6,708 nt of DNA, taken from the NCBI GenBank assembly GCA_903819605.1, contig CAIJEA010000448.1, positions 1 to 6,708 of the forward strand, in the 5' to 3' direction. Positions 6,237 through 6,708 of the stretch are shown here, piece after piece; positions within the stretch are counted from its first letter, which is position 1, and each line of letters starts with the position of its first letter. Below the pieces are notes generated by a model. That model searched no databases. It was not told the origin of the DNA and worked only from the letters and a program-made list of their open reading frames with translations. The translations under genes and the position numbers were made by a program. This stretch comes from an uncultured cyanobacterium (lineage in GTDB: Bacteria; Cyanobacteriota; Cyanobacteriia; Pseudanabaenales; Pseudanabaenaceae).

Positions 6237-6423
6237 ATTCTATTTTGTCGGACTTCGATCACCAACTTAGCAAGGATTACGATCTAAGTTTGAGTAATGT
6301 CTGACATTGTGACAGCTTAATGTAGGAAAAGAATATATAGAATTTGCAAAAAACAAAGAATTTAAACTTAACCCTTGAGATTCTGTTTATAGATCGATGG
6401 AACTTGGTTGAGAATTGATTCTG
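6237..6423. other. Leader region of the transporter gene, no gene seen
   Basis: These 187 bases lie between the start of the minus-strand transporter gene and the stop of the minus-strand gene fragment upstream of it. They are AT-rich and must contain the transporter promoter, but only a poor candidate is found (TTGCAA with TACATT after 19 bases on the minus strand). A TGACA direct repeat (6302-6306 and 6310-6314) and a small AGAAT/ATTCT hairpin (6411-6422) are present; neither has a recognised role. Confidence 0.4.
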
Positions 6424-6591
6424 CTAATTTATATTAAAAACACCGCTGCCCTCCTCGACAGTCCATTGAACTTGAGATTCATCATTCTTCCAAGTTACTT
6501 TTGTTTTTGCTCTTAGAGCACAGTCTGATTGACCGCTAGTTCTAATTTGTCCGATTTCATATCCCCAAAAAAGATGATTTGTATAAATAGG
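6424..6591 (-). pseudogene. C-terminal fragment of an unrecognised protein, start missing
   Basis: On the minus strand a frame reads 55 codons to a TAG (complement of 6424-6426). The residues look like real protein: H-L-F-W-G-Y-E-I-G-Q-I-R-T-S-G-Q-S-D-C-A, then L-R-A-K-T-K-V-T-W-K-N-D-E-S-Q-V-Q-W-T-V, with alternating beta-strand-like character, two tryptophans in V-T-W and V-Q-W, and mixed charge. The frame contains no ATG, GTG or TTG codon. Its 5' end runs into the transposon-like sequence at 6590, through which the frame happens to stay open to 6705, where a TGA (complement of 6706-6708) closes it. The simplest reading is the 3' end of a gene cut by an insertion. I do not recognise the family. 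It could instead be the end of a gene continuing past the window by a frame change in the inserted DNA. Confidence 0.5.
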
Positions 6592-6708
6592 GGTTGCTGA
6601 AAAAGCAAGAAAAGCATATAAGCAGTGGTTTTCAAGGAGATCGAAAACTGATACGATGCAAGAAAAAGCAGGAAAAGTAAGTAAAACCCTTGCACAAATA
6701 AAATTTCA
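6590..6708. mobile_element. Probable end of a MITE or insertion sequence, partial
   Basis: Starting at GGGG (6590-6593), after TA at 6588-6589, the sequence GGGGTTGCTGAAAAAGC looks like a terminal inverted repeat. Its reverse complement would end ...TTTCAGCAACCCC, and the window ends in TTTCA, as if the opposite repeat were just beginning. If so, the element is about 127 bases, a non-autonomous MITE with a TA target. Inside are an 18-base direct repeat with two mismatches (6599-6616 and 6662-6679) and a 6-bp stem (6657-6662 with 6689-6694). Alternatively this is the left end of a full insertion sequence: ATG at 6656, with AAGGAG 16 bases upstream, opens a frame running off the edge (M-Q-E-K-A-G-K-V-S-K-T-L). 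No transposase is recognised. Confidence 0.4.

Noticed and set aside
6302..6314. TGACA direct repeat upstream of the transporter gene
   Set aside because: Five-base repeats are too short to support a regulator site without conservation data.
6513..6695. 60-codon minus-strand ORF with Phe/Leu-rich start
   Set aside because: It spans the transposon-like end and reads a different frame from the more convincing 6424-6591 fragment; the Phe/Leu richness comes from A-rich DNA on the other strand.
1..6708. tRNA, rRNA or CRISPR array
   Set aside because: No cloverleaf-like sequence, rRNA motif or regularly spaced direct repeats were seen in the gaps on either strand by eye.

Overview
The window looks like cyanobacterial chromosome. 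It carries a photoprotection gene set found only in cyanobacteria (fluorescence recovery protein, orange carotenoid protein, and a CrtW-type carotenoid ketolase), a glycogen branching enzyme with the cyanobacterial insertion, and five copies of the HIP1 octamer GCGATCGC. Base composition is AT-rich and most starts lack a clear Shine-Dalgarno sequence. A Pseudanabaena-like genus is possible, but the window alone does not settle this.

Layout, left to right. Positions 1-120 are the leader and probable promoter of frp. frp (127-453, +), ocp (791-1750, +) and crtW (1848-2624, +) form a same-strand photoprotection cluster. CrtW introduces keto groups into carotenoids such as the one OCP binds; light-activated OCP quenches the phycobilisome; FRP detaches OCP and returns it to the orange form. 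The 337-base frp-ocp gap holds a doubtful 34-codon ORF and a perfect 8+8 palindrome close to ocp. Hairpins follow ocp and crtW. The crtW-glgB gap holds a second, imperfect long palindrome that looks like a decayed dispersed repeat. glgB (2894-5152, +) converges on a 10-TM EamA/DMT-family transporter (5190-6236, -), and the two share a near-perfect bidirectional hairpin terminator.

The right end (6237-6708) contains no intact gene. It holds the leader of the transporter gene, then a convincing C-terminal coding fragment on the minus strand (6424-6591) with no start codon. The fragment abuts a sequence that looks like the end of a small transposable element (from about 6590 to the window edge). 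No wholly new multi-gene system is evident. The points most worth checking are the cluster order with frp first, the palindrome in the ocp leader, and the broken gene at the right edge.
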